Shown: positions 17,201 to 26,015 of the stretch, piece after piece
Layout of the letters: each line of letters opens with the position of its first letter
How positions within the stretch are numbered: the first letter of the stretch is position 1
Source: Fidelibacterota bacterium MT.SAG.3
Lineage (GTDB): Bacteria; Fidelibacterota; SORT01
Direction of reading: 5' to 3'
Assembly: GCA_004402895.1 (NCBI GenBank)
Contig: SORT01000010.1
Coordinates: forward strand, 1-53,149
DNA: 53,149 nucleotides
The notes under the pieces: generated by a model
Database searches by the model: none
What the model was told of the DNA's origin: nothing
The model's input: only the letters and a program-made list of their open reading frames with translations
Program-made: the position numbers and the translations under genes

Positions 17201-17910
17201 TTCGACAATGATTTTCCGGCGGCTTCATAATCAGATAGTCTCATCTGAATCCGTGCTGTTGCGTGCAGTATCAGCGGGAGATGAATCTTTGAATGCCTAT
17301 GTTTTCGGGCTGTTTCAAGCAGCTTCAGCGCCTCTTCATCTCTATTGTCAGTTTCATATATTCCCGCAAGTACGGTAAGCGCGGTCAATGATTCTCGGCT
17401 TTCCGGGCTTGATTCGAGAAGTTCCAACAGTATGGATTCGGTCAGATCGCTTAATCCCGCTTTCAAATAGTTGAATCCGCTTGCAAGGTAGGCGGATTCG
17501 ACTTTATCGGTATTTGGATAATACGCGGTGAACTTTTTGAAAGTCACAGCCGCCGATATATAATCCCCCAATTGTTCGCTTGCCTGAGCGGATTTCATCA
17601 ATGCACTTTCAGCCTCAACCGTGCCATGATACTCTTCCTCGAGCTGGATATATACCCTTCTTGCTTCACTGAAGTTCGGTATATTGAAGTGAGAATCGCC
17701 GAGTAATTTCAGCACATTCAGGCGATACCTGGAAGCCGGATACTCAGTCAGAAATTTTTCTAATTGAGTTACCGCTACATCGTATAGCCTGTCATCGTAA
17801 AGTTTAGATGCAAAATTAAATTCATCACTCTCCCCCGAGATCTGAGCTTTGCTCCAACCCGGATAAATAAGAACAAACAGTATGAGAAAATATTTCAATG
17901 TGAATTTCAA
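14251..17910 (-). CDS. Very long periplasmic tetratricopeptide-repeat protein
   Basis: 1219 residues. A signal peptide (about 1-23, ending GWSKAQ) is followed by TPR-like helix pairs almost end to end, with repeated patterns such as FEKFLTEYPASRYR, FKKFTAYYPNTDK, FERILKEYPRSRNAEEA and FKEIIKIFPQGSYGAQS. The recurring W/Y-P-x-S phrasing resembles YbgF/BamD-type repeats acting in envelope assembly. No catalytic domain is seen. It is exported, probably periplasmic or outer-membrane attached as a protein scaffold; partners are unknown. It follows pcrA with 12 bases between. Confidence 0.85.
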   Translation of the reverse strand: MKFTLKYFLILFVLIYPGWSKAQISGESDEFNFASKLYDDRLYDVAVTQLEKFLTEYPASRYRLNVLKLLGDSHFNIPNFSEARRVYIQLEEEYHGTVEAESALMKSAQASEQLGDYISAAVTFKKFTAYYPNTDKVESAYLASGFNYLKAGLSDLTESILLELLESSPESRESLTALTVLAGIYETDNRDEEALKLLETARKHRHSKIHLPLILHATARIQMRLSDYEAAGKSLSKLSKLSLSSEEVQKGMLLYGELELSNGNQKSAYNKFKSIEKKAEGVLKNRAILRMGDSKVLLGKYEDAENNYEKIQTSFLTEYERVLLQFRRGFAAESRGNPNQASEHYMKVVSSGAKDSLGVITESLKRLIDISLEKEDPNAAVAYCLDYLSGRDAEEKIYFAFKAGEIYRLHLNQPGEAIEQYKLVLGNFEKNELADDAAFGLALSQYNTGFLNEATEELNKLNELYPGSGFTEEARKLRYHIDNHVKKESDLGFERLAELMGDLLSDKPREDLFIELAGIYSDEMKDYERASELLKNLVKSNPSENVQPIMLFMLGELNLKLSEISGYENDSEMELFYRQAARSYLTELLSKYSHYENIGTAMYYLASISSGSDEVKLKSLESFVRTYQKSEFVDRALLSIGSLYSEKEEWLKSRRVFERILKEYPRSRNAEEASLAIALLSIKSSSPDRRKLDLSAYIQRYPNGNAIVRVKYLLGNEFMNSSEQEKAMPYFTDIVQNYYYSEYVDSVSSKLGLVYFEAGEFEKALINFLSAGSDESWFSKTFVPRRIPKSDEEIYYAAVSAEKIGKTGLAKSFYRKYLQKEEISSNSENAAFALLSMKKADGGSKQTKPLLRTLIAKNWDQKITSKFHEMLAEIYFEAEDYPLARSEYQIAKTLLPEKEEKKFILKILTCYYREGKLIDAERIEAGFKRKYLNIATNEERALLLFEKGLYFVREKELPAAKRHFKEIIKIFPQGSYGAQSGFELSLIEIEEDKKQDALNRLIKLEDDYPNSAVISRIYLTIGQLFTSVQQYSDAIEYFKKTIDHPKSGQSREIAYRNLVRAYEEASLFEPALTTAQTYLEQFPNSKNRFAMNMKIGSLLMNIGDYDRAVEHWEGLLPHAESENSAEILFWTGESYFNKGEYSRAISEYLKVSYLAKPTKLDWSASAWWKAGNAYEELGEFSKSVLMYDRIIQEKGAVSDYGKYAQQRIETLRLAGKIKG

Positions 17911-17922
17911 GAGGAATCCGGT

Positions 17923-20103
17923 TTACGAAAGAATTTCTAAATTTGCATATCCCGCCAATAGTTTCTTGACGCCTTTATCCCCGAAATCCACAACAATTTT
18001 GAAATCGCCATGGTCAGGTGAGATCTCAAGCACCCTTCCTTTGCCAAACAATCTGTGAGAGACAAAACTACCTTCCAAATATGGACATTCGCTATTTTTC
18101 TTTCCGGTCTTTTTCCGCTTAGCTCTTCCCAATGACGGTGAGCGCTGTACAGCGGAGGTAGAATACGAAGGATAAATGATATCGAGAATTTCTTCACCTA
18201 TCTCCGATAAAAAAGGAGACTCTCTACATATAATAAAGTCACCGTATTTTCGTCTCGTGGAAGCGGCTAATAAATAAAGTTTTTGTTCTGCTCGTGTCAT
18301 ACCAACATAAAAAAGCCTTCTTTCCTCTTCGAATCTATTGGAATCTTCTTCAACATCGTCATCTCTCTTAAGCGGCAGAAGTCCATCTTCACATCCTGAA
18401 ATGAATACAACCGGAAATTCCAATCCCTTAGCGGAGTGTAGAGTCATTAGCGTAACCGCATTTGCCTTGTTATCCCAATTATCTATGTCCGAGACGAGAG
18501 AAACATTCTCCATGAACTCCTCGAGTCCCGCACCGGGATTAGCCTCACAATATTCGGATACACTGTTAAAAAGTTCCTCAATGTTCTTCTTTCTTTGCAG
18601 CGATTCTTCCGTCCCCTCCTCTTTCATCAGTTTCCTGAAACCCAACTCTTCATCCAATACTCTGATCAATTCCTCAAGAGAAAGTTCCTTCTGAAGTTCA
18701 ATGTATTTGTTTATCAGTTTCTTGAATCCGGTCAATACTTTTTTCTGCTTCGCTCCGATATCGATCTCTTCAGTTTTATCGAGAGCCTCCCAAAACAGCA
18801 ATCTTTTTTCCAATGCGAAATCTTTTATTTTGGAGATCGTGACATTTCCGATTCCACGCGGAGGATAGTTGATAATTCTCTTTAAGCTGATTGAATCGTT
18901 CTGATTCAAAATCAAACGTAAGTAGCTCAGGAAATCTTTGACCTCTTTCCGGTCATAGAACTTCACACCCCCGATTATAACGTATGCTATTCCTTCTCGC
19001 CGGAGTGAATCTTCAATTATTCTGCTCTGAGCATTCGTTCTATAGAGAATGGCGAAATCCTTAAATGCTCTTTTCTCTTCGAATATCTCCTTCTGCATGA
19101 AAGACAGAATATTTTCGGCTTCACCTCTGTCGTCGGTTGATTTAATGAGCGTAACTCTACTGCCGTCCTTCGTTTCCGTCCAGAGTTTTTTTGATTTACG
19201 TTTTTTGTTATTTTTTACAACTCTGTGTGCGGCATTTAAAATTTGCGGGGTCGACCTGTAATTCTGTTCCAATTTGTAAACTTTGGTGCCGGAAAAATGT
19301 TTCTCAAATCCGAGTATGTTTGATATGTCGGCTCCACGCCATCCGTAGATCGACTGATCGTCATCCCCGACAACACAAAGATTTTTACTCTCTCCGGTTA
19401 GATGAAGAAGAAATTGAAATTGGGCTTTATTTGTATCTTGGAATTCATCAACAAGGATATATTTATATTTGTTTCTGTATTTTTCTTTGATCTCCGGATG
19501 TTTGGAGAATATTTCTAACGGTTTCAGTAGAAGGTCATCAAAATCCAATGCCGATGCTTGATCAAGAATCGAAGCATAACCTGAAAAAACCTCAGCTGCA
19601 AGCTCATTGAAATAGCCGCCTTGTTTCGCCACATCAAGGGGACCCAACATACTGTTCTTTGAACGGCTTATAACAGATCTAAACAGTCGCGGATTAGTTT
19701 CCTTACTGTCAATACTCAGATCTTCCATCACCTCTTTGATGACGGTCAGCTGATCGGCAGAGTCGTAAATGCTGAAATTTCTCGGTAAATTGATAGATTC
19801 GCTCTCCTGCCTTATGATCAGCGCGCATGTTGAATGAAATGTGCCGATTTGAATATTCCCGACCTTATGACCGAGAAGCGCAGCCGTACGCTCCCGCATC
19901 TCTCCGGCGGCTTTGTTTGTGAACGTTACCGCAAGTATGTTCCCGGGGTCTATTCCGGCTTTGTTTATCAGATACTCTATCCTGTGAGTCAACACCCTTG
20001 TTTTTCCGCTTCCCGCTCCCGCAAGAATCAGTATCGGACCTTCAACGGTAGTGGCAGCTGCTAATTGTTCAGGATTTAATATACTTTGGAGATCTTGCAT
20101 CAA
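17923..20103 (-). CDS. pcrA: ATP-dependent DNA helicase, UvrD/PcrA type
   Basis: 726 residues. Superfamily 1A helicase motifs in order: GAGSGKTR (Walker A), TFTNKAAGEM, DEFQDTN (Walker B), GDDDQSIYGWRGA, LEQNYRS, TLHSAKGLEF and RRLFYVGMTRAEQKLYL. The C-terminus has a Tudor-like tail (GKGRVLEISPDHGDFKIVVDFG), as in PcrA, for RNA polymerase contact. The role is nucleotide-excision repair, mismatch repair and removal of RecA. The ATG overlaps the mltG stop (20100-20103). Confidence 0.96.
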   Translation of the reverse strand: MMQDLQSILNPEQLAAATTVEGPILILAGAGSGKTRVLTHRIEYLINKAGIDPGNILAVTFTNKAAGEMRERTAALLGHKVGNIQIGTFHSTCALIIRQESESINLPRNFSIYDSADQLTVIKEVMEDLSIDSKETNPRLFRSVISRSKNSMLGPLDVAKQGGYFNELAAEVFSGYASILDQASALDFDDLLLKPLEIFSKHPEIKEKYRNKYKYILVDEFQDTNKAQFQFLLHLTGESKNLCVVGDDDQSIYGWRGADISNILGFEKHFSGTKVYKLEQNYRSTPQILNAAHRVVKNNKKRKSKKLWTETKDGSRVTLIKSTDDRGEAENILSFMQKEIFEEKRAFKDFAILYRTNAQSRIIEDSLRREGIAYVIIGGVKFYDRKEVKDFLSYLRLILNQNDSISLKRIINYPPRGIGNVTISKIKDFALEKRLLFWEALDKTEEIDIGAKQKKVLTGFKKLINKYIELQKELSLEELIRVLDEELGFRKLMKEEGTEESLQRKKNIEELFNSVSEYCEANPGAGLEEFMENVSLVSDIDNWDNKANAVTLMTLHSAKGLEFPVVFISGCEDGLLPLKRDDDVEEDSNRFEEERRLFYVGMTRAEQKLYLLAASTRRKYGDFIICRESPFLSEIGEEILDIIYPSYSTSAVQRSPSLGRAKRKKTGKKNSECPYLEGSFVSHRLFGKGRVLEISPDHGDFKIVVDFGDKGVKKLLAGYANLEILS

Positions 20104-21179
20104 TCTACTTTGTCATTCCTCAATTGTTTATCGTACTCTCTGCGTAATTTTTGAAGTTTCTGTTTAGCGCGATTATGATCTTCGAGTGTGCTCGTAAAAG
20201 TATGGTATCCGTCTCCGGTAGCAACGAAGTAAATGTACTCGGTCTCGGCGGGCCATAATGCGGCTCGAATAGATGCTAATCCGGGGCTGCCTATCGGTCC
20301 CGGCGGTAACCCGCTGTGACGATATGTATTATAGGGTGACTTGATGAAGAGGTCCTGATTTGATAATCTACGCGGTCCGTCGGGGAGAAGAAACTGTATC
20401 GTCGGGTCTGCTTGAAGCCGCATATTTTTCTTCAATCTGTTGTGATACACGGAGGAGACTACGGGTCGCTCCTCGTCGTGGACAGATTCCCCTTCTATTA
20501 TAGAGGCAAGCGTAATCACTTCGTTCATTGTCATAGACATCTCATCCGCGCGTTTTCTCTCTTCAGAGCCGAATTTATCGCGGAACTGCCTCACCATCCA
20601 CCCGATCATCATTTTTTCACTCATGCCGTAAGTGAAATGATAGGTCTCCGGGAAAAGATATCCCTCTAAGTCTGTCGCGTCTATGCCCAGTTTTGCTATG
20701 AAGACGGAATCGGACAGAAGCGAATCGAAACGCTGAATGTCGATCTTGAATTCCTTCCGGAGTTCTTCCGCTATCTTACGACTGTTCCAACCCTCCAATA
20801 TGGTGATCACGACAGGTTCGACCTCTCCGGATGTTATCAGATTAAAGACATCGTACAAACTCGACCCTGCTTTCAGTCGATACTTTCCCGTCTTAATCAT
20901 CCTTTGCACTCCGAGCATCTTGCCGGACCTTATAACTTCTCTCTTGGATTCCGCGATACCGAGAAAAACCAAACTATCCGCGACCTGGCTCAGACTCGCT
21001 CCCATAGGGATCGTGAGAATATAATGACCTTCTGATTTATCAGGGATTTGCACCCCTGTCATTATTACTACATAGAGAAGAAAAATCGTGAAAAGAATCA
21101 CGCTTGCTCCGATAATAATAGGAAATTTCATGTTCGATTTTTTATCCAAATTCAGTTCCATACGAAATGACATAGACAT
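20100..21179 (-). CDS. mltG: Endolytic murein transglycosylase MltG
   Basis: 359 residues. One membrane helix (about 17-40) anchors a periplasmic LysM-like region and the YceG domain with the catalytic Glu in LASIIEGESVHDEERP, followed by VYHNRLKKNMRLQADPT and SPYNTYRHSGLPPGPIGSPG. It cuts nascent glycan strands and sets their length. The first Met at 21179 is followed by others at residues 3 and 7; the true start among these is uncertain. Confidence 0.95.
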   Translation of the reverse strand: MSMSFRMELNLDKKSNMKFPIIIGASVILFTIFLLYVVIMTGVQIPDKSEGHYILTIPMGASLSQVADSLVFLGIAESKREVIRSGKMLGVQRMIKTGKYRLKAGSSLYDVFNLITSGEVEPVVITILEGWNSRKIAEELRKEFKIDIQRFDSLLSDSVFIAKLGIDATDLEGYLFPETYHFTYGMSEKMMIGWMVRQFRDKFGSEERKRADEMSMTMNEVITLASIIEGESVHDEERPVVSSVYHNRLKKNMRLQADPTIQFLLPDGPRRLSNQDLFIKSPYNTYRHSGLPPGPIGSPGLASIRAALWPAETEYIYFVATGDGYHTFTSTLEDHNRAKQKLQKLRREYDKQLRNDKVD

Positions 21180-21248
21180 GAATTTAGAAATTTCACACTC
21201 TCAAGTCAATCCATTTGTAGTCTCTTAAAAGAAATTGATATAAAATGA

Positions 21249-21278
21249 AATAAACGGAGCAGAAACGCTCCGTTTATT
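21249..21278 (-). terminator. Intrinsic terminator after the Omp85-like gene
   Basis: A 12-bp perfect stem (AATAAACGGAGC with GCTCCGTTTATT, 6-base loop) is followed on the minus strand by TCATTTTATA. It lies 30 bases after the stop of the gene at 21308-22480 and ahead of mltG, so it separates the two transcripts. It could also work on the plus strand, but no plus-strand gene is near. Confidence 0.8.
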
Positions 21279-21307
21279 CAGTATGCCTTCTGATTAAATT
21301 ATGTCTT

Positions 21308-22480
21308 CTAAAACATCTTATTGAATCTCACAGTTACTACTATTTCTCTTTCATCTTCAGGTCCGTCAAGCGGTTTGGCAAAGTTGACTCTAAAGCCTTC
21401 GTCCTTCGAACCGATTCCTACACCGATATTCCTCATAAATTCTGATCGGTCTGGAAGGTCTCTCTTGTCGCTCCACACTACACCCGCATCCATGAATAAA
21501 GCGATCAGATAATCGTCAAATATCGGCAAGAATTCCAATCCGGCAATTTCCTCGACATCCGTAGTGTATTCTACATTCAACATTGCCATTTTGTCGCCGT
21601 CCTGAAACTCTTTATATTCGTATCCTCTCAAGGATCCTATACCGCCGAGATCGAATTTTTTCTGCAGCGGGACACTTCCGTTCGTAGTTCCATATCGCAC
21701 TCTGAAATTCAGATCGTCGTTTCTTCCAAGCGGTTGATATCTGCTGACGCTTATAATGTATCGTTCATAGCTCGGCATCTCGTCATTAAAGAGAGTGCTG
21801 TTCCACTCAGCTCGGATCTCGGCGTCCCAATTTCTGAGCGCCCTCGAGCTCCCTGTCCGAACGACAAGATACGTATTCTTATATATGCCTTCTGTTACAG
21901 CAGGGTTATCCCTGAACGCTTTGCTCTGCCTGAAAAACGACCAATCTTTCTCAACGGACATATCGGTATGCTTCTCTTCCACATATCCGCCTTCAATATT
22001 CAGGAGCCTCCCGATATTTTGTATTCCGTAAACCGAACTTCCGCTCTTTCGATAATAATCGAGAAAATCTTCATGGAAGAGCAGAGCGGTAAAACTGTTT
22101 TCATGTCTTGGAATTACCCATAGGTCTTCGCTGTACGTCAGATCAAACAGTTCAGCGCCAAACTCGAAACTGTTTCTTCTGAAAAATTTCCGTGTCAATC
22201 CTGCTCGATAACTTGACCGATCGTTGGACAGCCCATAGCCTAAGAAACCATAAAAAGTGAGCCTGCTTCCCATCCCATATGAGTCCTTAAATTCCTTCGG
22301 CACTCCGAATCCTAAGAAGAATCCTTCTACCCTGTTATACGAAACCATGAACGGTTCGTTTTCTAAATCTTTGTTCATTTCCCAATCTAATTCATACATA
22401 TCGCCGAGATCGCCAGCTTTGAGATCGCTTACAGCGATAGTCATTAACAGCATTATGGGAATAGTGAAAATATGTTTCAT
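21308..22480 (-). CDS. Omp85/BamA-family-like outer-membrane beta-barrel protein
   Basis: 390 residues with a signal peptide (about 1-22). The C-terminal half carries the Omp85 surface-antigen pattern: LGGIGSLRGYEYKEF resembles the conserved loop-6 VRGF region of BamA/TamA barrels, followed by LNVEYTTDVEEIA, LFMDAGVVW and the final strand ending in FNKMF. No POTRA repeats are recognisable; the N-terminal 100 residues look barrel-like. It may insert or translocate a small set of proteins, or be a patatin-less variant. It stands alone between its terminator and ksgA. Confidence 0.75.
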   Translation of the reverse strand: MKHIFTIPIMLLMTIAVSDLKAGDLGDMYELDWEMNKDLENEPFMVSYNRVEGFFLGFGVPKEFKDSYGMGSRLTFYGFLGYGLSNDRSSYRAGLTRKFFRRNSFEFGAELFDLTYSEDLWVIPRHENSFTALLFHEDFLDYYRKSGSSVYGIQNIGRLLNIEGGYVEEKHTDMSVEKDWSFFRQSKAFRDNPAVTEGIYKNTYLVVRTGSSRALRNWDAEIRAEWNSTLFNDEMPSYERYIISVSRYQPLGRNDDLNFRVRYGTTNGSVPLQKKFDLGGIGSLRGYEYKEFQDGDKMAMLNVEYTTDVEEIAGLEFLPIFDDYLIALFMDAGVVWSDKRDLPDRSEFMRNIGVGIGSKDEGFRVNFAKPLDGPEDEREIVVTVRFNKMF

Positions 22481-22540
22481 TGCTTTATGCCCCTAATTTA
22501 TTAAAACGGTTTCCATATAGCGTTAGATACGTCAGCGCCC

Positions 22541-23380
22541 TTAAATTGTTCCACTTTCAACATTGATTTCTTTCTCTTTCCACTCTATTACGGCATTCGT
22601 AAGCTCAATAAATCCTTTGACATCAAGCGTCTCCGGTCTGCGTGTCAGATCGAATCCCAGCTCCTCCAAATAACTGACACAATCCGCGACCCCTTTAATG
22701 CTGTTTCGTAACATTTTGCGTCTCTTCCCGAACGTTGTCCGAATAACCTGTTTAAGCAGAATAAGATCGGTAATATCATCCGGCAGTTTTTCTCTCAGGG
22801 TCAATTTTATGGCGGATGATTCTACTTTAGGTTTCGGATTGAATACTCCCCGCGAAATATTGAAAAGTTTTTCACTCTCAGAAAAGAGCGCTGTATAGAC
22901 GGACAGAATGCCATACCTTTTACTTCCGGGTGGACTCAACAACCTGTCTGCGACTTCTTTTTGAAGAGTTGCCGTCAATGTTTCAACGCTTTTAAAATGA
23001 TCGAAAACATGAATCAGTATTTGACTCGTTATATGGTAAGGGATATTTCCGATCACCTTCAGCTTTTTCTTGGATCTTTTCGCTAATTCGGTAATATCAA
23101 AAGTAAGAAAATCATGGTGTATTATCTCAAAGCGTTCTTCATCGGCAAATTCTTCCTTCAGATATTCCACAAGCCGTTCATCTATCTCTACCGCGGTAAC
23201 CTTTTTTGCAACTTTCAGGATCTCCCTTGATAAAAAACCTGTACCGGGTCCTATCTCCAAAACTTCGTCTTCCTCTCCAATACCGGAATTCTCAACTATT
23301 TTTCGAGCGACGTTTTTGTCCATCATAAAATTTTGACCGAGACTTTTCTTGTGATGGAACTCCTTATTCACTTTTGTCAT
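22541..23380 (-). CDS. rsmA: 16S rRNA dimethyladenosine methyltransferase KsgA/RsmA
   Basis: 279 residues. SAM-binding EIGPGTGFLSREIL, acidic EID and the catalytic NIPYHITS (NxPY) motif define the family, with the N-terminal KKSLGQNFMMDKN. It dimethylates two adjacent adenines near the 3' end of 16S RNA during small-subunit maturation. It overlaps tatD by 17 bases. About ten residues beyond the usual end (EKEINVESGTI) look like a short unstructured tail. Confidence 0.96.
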   Translation of the reverse strand: MTKVNKEFHHKKSLGQNFMMDKNVARKIVENSGIGEEDEVLEIGPGTGFLSREILKVAKKVTAVEIDERLVEYLKEEFADEERFEIIHHDFLTFDITELAKRSKKKLKVIGNIPYHITSQILIHVFDHFKSVETLTATLQKEVADRLLSPPGSKRYGILSVYTALFSESEKLFNISRGVFNPKPKVESSAIKLTLREKLPDDITDLILLKQVIRTTFGKRRKMLRNSIKGVADCVSYLEELGFDLTRRPETLDVKGFIELTNAVIEWKEKEINVESGTI

Positions 23381-24137
23381 TCATTCCTTCAAAGAGACGT
23401 AAACAGTTATCTGTGGTTAATTGTGCAACCGTTTCATATGAAGTCTTTCTCAATTCTGCTATCCTCTTTGCTATAAGTTCGACATAAGCGGGTATATTCC
23501 TTTTTCCTCTATATGGAGCGGGTGTCATGTACGGACCATCCGTTTCCACGAGTAACCGGTCGTCAGGCACCATTTTTATCACACTTTCAAGTTCATCTAT
23601 TCCAAATGTGGCAATGCCGGTAAAACCGAGATAAAATCCCATTGAGAGTAACGTTTCAGCAAATTCGGTACTTCCCGTGTAGCAGTGTATCACTCCGTTA
23701 AAATAATCCCCGGATCTGAGACAATTCTCCATTTCTTCATCCGAATCTCTGTTATGGATTATCATGGGTAAATTTTCATCTTTTGCTAATTTTATCTGCG
23801 CGTTAAAGATAGATAACTGAGATTCTACCTCAGAATAATTTTTATTGAAATCCAAGCCTATCTCTCCAATTGCAACGACAACCTCTTCTGACAGGAATTC
23901 ACTCAGTGAATCCAAATAATCGTCCTGTACACTGTCCGCATCATGCGGATGGACTCCCACCGCAGCGAATACGTTTTTGTGATCATTAGCAATTTTTATG
24001 CAATTTTTACTTGCTTCGATAGAGGTGCCTGGTGTGAGTAGCTTATTTACACCGGCATCTTCGGCTTGCAGAATTAGCACATCTAAATCTTTCGAGTAGA
24101 CACTTGAGTCTAGGTGTATATGCGAATCTATCAGCAT
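23364..24137 (-). CDS. tatD: TatD-family metal-dependent deoxyribonuclease
   Basis: 257 residues with the TatD amidohydrolase-barrel ligands: DSHIHLD, AAVGVHPHDAD, GEIGLDF, IIHNRDSDEE, GVIHCYTGS and ETDGPYMTP. These enzymes are 3'-5' DNases and may remove D-aminoacyl groups from tRNA. The gene sits between metG and ksgA, the classic metG-tatD-ksgA neighbourhood found in many bacteria. Confidence 0.95.
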   Translation of the reverse strand: MLIDSHIHLDSSVYSKDLDVLILQAEDAGVNKLLTPGTSIEASKNCIKIANDHKNVFAAVGVHPHDADSVQDDYLDSLSEFLSEEVVVAIGEIGLDFNKNYSEVESQLSIFNAQIKLAKDENLPMIIHNRDSDEEMENCLRSGDYFNGVIHCYTGSTEFAETLLSMGFYLGFTGIATFGIDELESVIKMVPDDRLLVETDGPYMTPAPYRGKRNIPAYVELIAKRIAELRKTSYETVAQLTTDNCLRLFEGMNDKSE

Positions 24138-24167
24138 TCGATGGAGGATTTATTCGTTTCTTCTCAG

Positions 24168-25841
24168 TTAGCTGTCATTCAATTTCAGCTCTTGCTCTTC
24201 GATCATTTCATCTTCGATCTTCGCAAATAATACTTCTGGAGTGTTAAGCTCGTGACCTGCTTTTAGATCGGTAACTCCCGCCTGATCCCAGCTTAGAGTT
24301 TCGGATAAGTTCAATATGTTCCAAATTTTCTCGGAAGTGAACGGAATTATCGGAGCAGCGATAACAGCGAGAGTCTTTATGGCTTGCAAACTCATGTTCA
24401 ATGTTGCGGCACACCGCTCTTCGTCGCTTTTCCGCGTAACCCAAGGTTCATTTTCGTTAAAATATTTATTCCCAGCCCTTGCGAGATCCATCATATATTT
24501 GACAGCATCCCTTACCTTAAATCTGCTGAAAGCCTCTCCTGTCTTTGAAACAGATTTTTCAATTTCTGACAGCAACTTCTTATCACTTTCATTCAGCTCG
24601 GATCGTGCCGGCACCTTACCGTCAAAATACTTATGCACAAACGTCACTGTTCGATGAATAAAATTTCCCAATATATCTGCGAGTTCGTTGTTATTTTTAG
24701 ATTGAAAATCCGCCCAGCTGAAATCTGTATCTTTTCCTTCCGGCGCATTCGCGGCAAGCACATATCGCAACGGATCGGGAGGAAAGAGTTCAAGATATTC
24801 GTGAAGCCAAACCGCATGATTTCTGCTTGTAGATAGTTTGCTCCCTTTGAGGTTAAGAAATTCGTTTGCCGGAATTTCATCTTCAAGTACATAACCGCCG
24901 TAACCCATCAACATCGCCGGAAACATAAGAGCATGGAAATAGATATTGTCTTTTCCTATAAAATGAATCAGGCGACTCTCCTCACTCTTCCAATACTTTT
25001 CCCATAATGCCGGATCACCCTTTTTCTCCGCCCATTCCTTCGTTGCTGATATGTAGCCCAAGACGGCTTCGAACCATACATATATTTTCTTCCCCTCGGC
25101 TTCTTCCAATGGAACCGGTATCCCCCAATCAAGGTCTCGCGTTACCGCCCGTTCTTCTAACCCTTCATCTAACCACCCTTTGCAGTAGTTGATGACATTA
25201 TTTTTCCAATTTTTTCGCGTATCGATAAAATCCTTCAAACTATCCTGAAACTCATTAAACTTCATATACCAGTGTGTAGTTTTTTTTAAAATGGGTGTCT
25301 TACCGCTGAGCTGGCTGATAGGGTTCTTCAGATCAACCGATTCATACCACTTTCCGCATACCTCGCACTGGTCGCCCTTAGCGCCTTCATGTCCACATTC
25401 GGGACAGGTGCCCGTAACGTATCTGTCGGGGAGGAACATGTTCTTTTCCGGATCAAACCATTGCTCCGATTCACGCTTCACCAGATAATCTTTCTCAATG
25501 AATTTCAGAAAGAAATCCTGCGCTGTTTCCGTATGGATTGGATTGGTCGTTCGCGAAAAAATATCGAATTTTATCCCTAATTTTTCAAAACTATCTTTAA
25601 TTATCGGATAGAAATGATCGACAATATCCTGAGGAGTTTTACCCTCCTTATCGGCGGATATTTTTATCGGAACGCCATATTCATCGGTTCCGCAGATATA
25701 AACAATATCGTCGCCTTTAAGTCGACTGTACCTGACGAAGATATCGCCCGGCAGATATGCTCCGGCGATATGACCGATGTGGAGTGGGCCGTTTGCGTAC
25801 GGAAGCGCAGATGTCACTAAAGTTCTTTTGAATTCCCCCAT
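24168..25841 (-). CDS. metG: Methionyl-tRNA synthetase
   Basis: 557 residues. Class I motifs are HIGHIAG near the N-terminus and a KMSKS variant KLSTSRNHAVW. A zinc knob with CPECGHEGAKGDQCEVCG (about residues 143-160) matches MetG1-type enzymes. The anticodon-binding helical domain ends near residue 540, and the C-terminal tRNA-binding/dimerisation extension of many longer MetG proteins is absent. It starts five bases after a truncated RicT frame. Confidence 0.97.
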   Translation of the reverse strand: MGEFKRTLVTSALPYANGPLHIGHIAGAYLPGDIFVRYSRLKGDDIVYICGTDEYGVPIKISADKEGKTPQDIVDHFYPIIKDSFEKLGIKFDIFSRTTNPIHTETAQDFFLKFIEKDYLVKRESEQWFDPEKNMFLPDRYVTGTCPECGHEGAKGDQCEVCGKWYESVDLKNPISQLSGKTPILKKTTHWYMKFNEFQDSLKDFIDTRKNWKNNVINYCKGWLDEGLEERAVTRDLDWGIPVPLEEAEGKKIYVWFEAVLGYISATKEWAEKKGDPALWEKYWKSEESRLIHFIGKDNIYFHALMFPAMLMGYGGYVLEDEIPANEFLNLKGSKLSTSRNHAVWLHEYLELFPPDPLRYVLAANAPEGKDTDFSWADFQSKNNNELADILGNFIHRTVTFVHKYFDGKVPARSELNESDKKLLSEIEKSVSKTGEAFSRFKVRDAVKYMMDLARAGNKYFNENEPWVTRKSDEERCAATLNMSLQAIKTLAVIAAPIIPFTSEKIWNILNLSETLSWDQAGVTDLKAGHELNTPEVLFAKIEDEMIEEQELKLNDS

Positions 25842-25845
25842 TGGT

Positions 25846-26010
25846 CTAATCGGCGCTCACACTAAGATTTCTTTGAGTTATTACGCCCATATTTTCTCCC
25901 TTTTCCATCTCCACCACAGCATGATAGCTTATTGCAAACGGCAGTTCAAGAGGATTGTGATAATATTCTCTCCGAGAACCTTTAAACATTATGTTAACGA
26001 CGTTATCCAA
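25846..26010 (-). pseudogene. N-terminal fragment of a RicT/PSP1-domain protein
   Basis: Between holB and metG a 54-codon frame starts at a TTG (26010-26008), five bases after the holB stop, and encodes NVVNIMFKGSRREYYHNP, then VVEMEKGENMGVITQ. This is the beginning of RicT/YaaT (PSP1) proteins, which start with a VVxVRFK...YYFxP...ExxxGxxxG pattern and continue for 200 or more residues with Cys-rich Fe-S segments. Here the frame stops at SVSAD-TAG, leaving only the first subdomain. The order holB-ricT-metG is common, so I read this as an internal or 3' deletion of ricT. A short functional peptide cannot be ruled out. Confidence 0.65.
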
Positions 26011-26015
26011 GACAG

